In this document: piece after piece, positions 62,519-64,000 of the stretch
How positions within the stretch are numbered: the stretch's first letter is position 1
Layout: each line of letters starts with the position of its first letter
DNA from: Deltaproteobacteria bacterium
GTDB taxonomy: Bacteria; Desulfobacterota; JAFDED01
Assembly: GCA_019310535.1 (NCBI GenBank)
Contig: JAFDED010000019.1
Span: forward strand, 1 to 64,000
Length of the DNA: 64,000 nt
Reading direction: 5' to 3'
Translations under genes and position numbers: made by a program
The notes under the pieces: model-generated
What the model was told of the DNA's origin: nothing
The model's input: only the letters and a program-made list of their open reading frames with translations
Databases searched by the model: none

Positions 62519-62959
62519 TTATATTTTCCCGAATATGTATTTGCTTACCAGCTCCTCGAGGTCAATGGCTGATTCGGTCTCAGTAATCATGCCTCCTGGC
62601 TGGATATAGCGATCCGACCCCCCAAGGCTGATCTTGATATACTTGTCGCCAATAATTCCCATGGTGCGGATTGAGGCGACAGAATCATCAGGAAGCTTCG
62701 CCCCTGAATAAATCCGTAACTCCACCACGGCTCTATCGTCATCCAGGCGTATCCGCTTTACCTTGCCTATCTGCACTCCAGCGATCTCGACTATTGCATC
62801 AGTCTTCAAGCCCGTGACCGATGTAAAACGGGCGTTGATACTATAATCACCCGTTCTTAAAATGTCCACTTCCCCCAGTTTGACGGCAAGGTAAATAAAG
62901 GCCAGAAAGCCTATAATCAAAAAGATACCCACAATCAACTCTAAGCTAAATCGTTTCAT
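62519..62959 (-). CDS. mlaD: MlaD-type MCE-domain protein
   Basis: 146 residues: one membrane anchor (about 8-28) and an MCE domain (about 38-115) whose hexamer forms the lipid channel on the MlaFEDB complex. Its 5' end overlaps mlaF by 14 bp. The C-terminal tail after the MCE domain is short. A gap of about 225 bp with no recognised gene separates it from mlaA. Confidence 0.92.
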   Translation of the reverse strand: MKRFSLELIVGIFLIIGFLAFIYLAVKLGEVDILRTGDYSINARFTSVTGLKTDAIVEIAGVQIGKVKRIRLDDDRAVVELRIYSGAKLPDDSVASIRTMGIIGDKYIKISLGGSDRYIQPGGMITETESAIDLEELVSKYIFGKI

Positions 62960-63734
62960 CCCTCTTCTCTGCCTCTTCGCTCAGGTAGACCGGTCCCATG
63001 GTGGAATCCAGCAATTGCCGGACAATAGGATTTTGGCTCCGTTGAATATCATCAGGGGAAGCACACTCCTGTATCCGGCCATCGTGCAACACCACGACCT
63101 GGTCAGCGAGGTTAAAAATTTTTGGAATATCATGGCTTACTATGACAGCGGTATAATGCAATCTTTCATGAGTAAGGTAAAACATGTTATAAATCTCATT
63201 GCTTGTTGACGGATCGAGCCCTGTGGTAGGTTCATCAAACAGCACGATTTCCGGATCCAGTTGAATTGCCCGGGCCAATGAAACTCGCTTTTGCATGCCA
63301 CCGCTGATCTGTGCGGGATACTTCCATCGACTTTCTTCGATCCCCAACAATTCCAAATGTTCCATGACTTTCTTCTCTATTTCCGTTTCCGACAGCTTGG
63401 TCCTCTCTCGCAGGGGCAGGGCCACGTTGTCGTAAACCGTCATGGAATCGAAAAGGGCTCCGCCCTGAAAAAGCACTCCGAATCGCAGCCGGATATCGGT
63501 GAGGTCCCTTGTCTTTAACCGGGTGATATCCCTGTTCATAACCAGGATTTGACCGCCTTCGGGCTTGAGAAGGCCCAACATAAGTTTCAGAAGGACGCTC
63601 TTTCCCTGTCCGCTTTTGCCAACGACGACCGTCGTTTGGCCTGGATAAATCTCTATGTTGATTTGGTTCAATACGGTCTGTTTGCCGAATGATTTAGTCG
63701 CATTGATTAACTGAATCACTGGGTCTTGTGTCAT
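62946..63734 (-). CDS. mlaF: MlaF-type ABC ATPase
   Basis: 262 residues from ATG 63734. Walker A GKSGQGKS, signature ISGGMQKR and Walker B IVLFDEPTTGLDP are present, with the ISGGMQ and TTGLDPST features of the MlaF/Mkl branch. It powers phospholipid transport with MlaE and MlaD. The start overlaps the mlaE stop by 4 bp (ATGA); the frame upstream to 63878 lies over mlaE and is not part of the gene. Confidence 0.93.
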   Translation of the reverse strand: MTQDPVIQLINATKSFGKQTVLNQINIEIYPGQTTVVVGKSGQGKSVLLKLMLGLLKPEGGQILVMNRDITRLKTRDLTDIRLRFGVLFQGGALFDSMTVYDNVALPLRERTKLSETEIEKKVMEHLELLGIEESRWKYPAQISGGMQKRVSLARAIQLDPEIVLFDEPTTGLDPSTSNEIYNMFYLTHERLHYTAVIVSHDIPKIFNLADQVVVLHDGRIQECASPDDIQRSQNPIVRQLLDSTMGPVYLSEEAEKRDETI

Positions 63735-64000
63735 AGAAGCACCGCCGTCAGCAAATAGTCCCATGCCAGGATAAACACCGAGGATAACACCACCGCAGTG
63801 GTGGTAGCTCGGCTGACACCCTCGGCCCCGAAGACCGGCCTTCTTCTTAATTCTACCGTGTACCCCGTAAAGGCGCAAATCCAGACGATCTGAAGCCCAA
63901 AGAAAATGGATTTGATCAGGCCCATGGTAATATCTTTGAAAACAATGCTTCGCTGCATGCTGTCAAAATACGCACCGGGACTAAGACCTAGGAGTTTAAC
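63731..64000 (-). CDS. mlaE: MlaE-type permease, C-terminal part (continues right of window)
   Basis: The frame is open from the window edge and ends at 63731 (TGA overlapping the mlaF start). Segments such as GLIKSIFFGLQIV, the Gly-rich GAEGVSRATTTAVV and the closing DYLLTAVLL are typical of the MlaE family. The N-terminal part lies outside the window. Confidence 0.88.
   Translation of the reverse strand, partial: VKLLGLSPGAYFDSMQRSIVFKDITMGLIKSIFFGLQIVWICAFTGYTVELRRRPVFGAEGVSRATTTAVVLSSVFILAWDYLLTAVLL

Noticed and set aside
1-64000. CRISPR arrays, rRNA or tRNA genes
   Set aside because: None visible: no regularly spaced direct repeats of array type and no recognisable structural RNA.

Overview
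The window looks like a chromosomal segment of an anaerobic, metabolically versatile Gram-negative bacterium, most probably a Desulfobacterota (deltaproteobacterial) relative. This rests on gene content only: Mla outer-membrane lipid transport genes, a tripartite tricarboxylate transporter, paired MmgE/PrpD proteins, an NDP-forming acyl-CoA synthetase, a short Fe-S Old Yellow Enzyme and remnants of a ferredoxin oxidoreductase subunit. No rRNA, tRNA or CRISPR array was seen, so taxonomy is inference.

Layout. 1-890: the 3' end of an IS630-type transposase and an AT-rich stretch with a very strong orphan terminator. 892-7284: a signalling and export block, all on +: an ABC exporter with a roughly 330-residue gap inside its nucleotide-binding domain, a cyclic-nucleotide-binding protein, a membrane histidine kinase with an EF-hand-like loop in its sensor domain, a single-domain response regulator, and a REC-nucleotidyl cyclase. 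7318-20449: a radical SAM/SPASM enzyme (-) divergent from a + strand operon. That operon has a PqqD-like peptide-recognition protein, a minimal FtsX permease, a LolD/MacB-like ATPase, a 1611-residue fusion of a degenerate M28 peptidase with an FtsX permease, two 657-residue OPT-like membrane proteins and a zinc-ribbon-like protein. This is the best candidate for an undescribed system (peptide modification and export or transport).

20544-25564: an FAD-dependent desaturase-like oxidoreductase coupled to an acyl-CoA ligase, a UxaA-family dehydratase whose small SAF subunit is truncated, and a shikimate kinase. 25988-48562: a catabolic region with a TctCBA transporter, an MBL-fold protein, an amidohydrolase, an acyl-CoA synthetase, two MmgE/PrpD proteins, an Old Yellow Enzyme, an Asp/Glu/hydantoin racemase, an M28 peptidase, a rhomboid, a divergent transketolase, an AT-rich orphan DNA methyltransferase, an aminotransferase and an iron-dependent alcohol dehydrogenase. 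It reads as uptake and breakdown of an unknown, possibly cyclic amide or carboxylic-acid substrate.

48934-56462: mixed functions (TlpA-like protein, secreted protein, shortened Dph6-like protein, acyl carrier protein, histidine kinase, 3-hydroxyacyl-CoA dehydrogenase). Between them lie decayed genes (an XRE regulator joined to a porG-like remnant) and a 120-bp palindromic element. 56531-60047: a zinc/cadmium ATPase operon with its ArsR/SmtB repressor, whose promoter and 12-2-12 operator are visible. 60385-64000: a cyclic-nucleotide-binding protein and the Mla operon (mlaE partial, mlaF, mlaD, mlaA, mlaC) running off the right edge.

Signs of genome flux are frequent: an IS630 fragment, a 38-bp repeat shared by 23.5 and 40.6 kb, two pseudogene sites, an in-frame deletion in the Dph6-like gene and the AT-rich methyltransferase.
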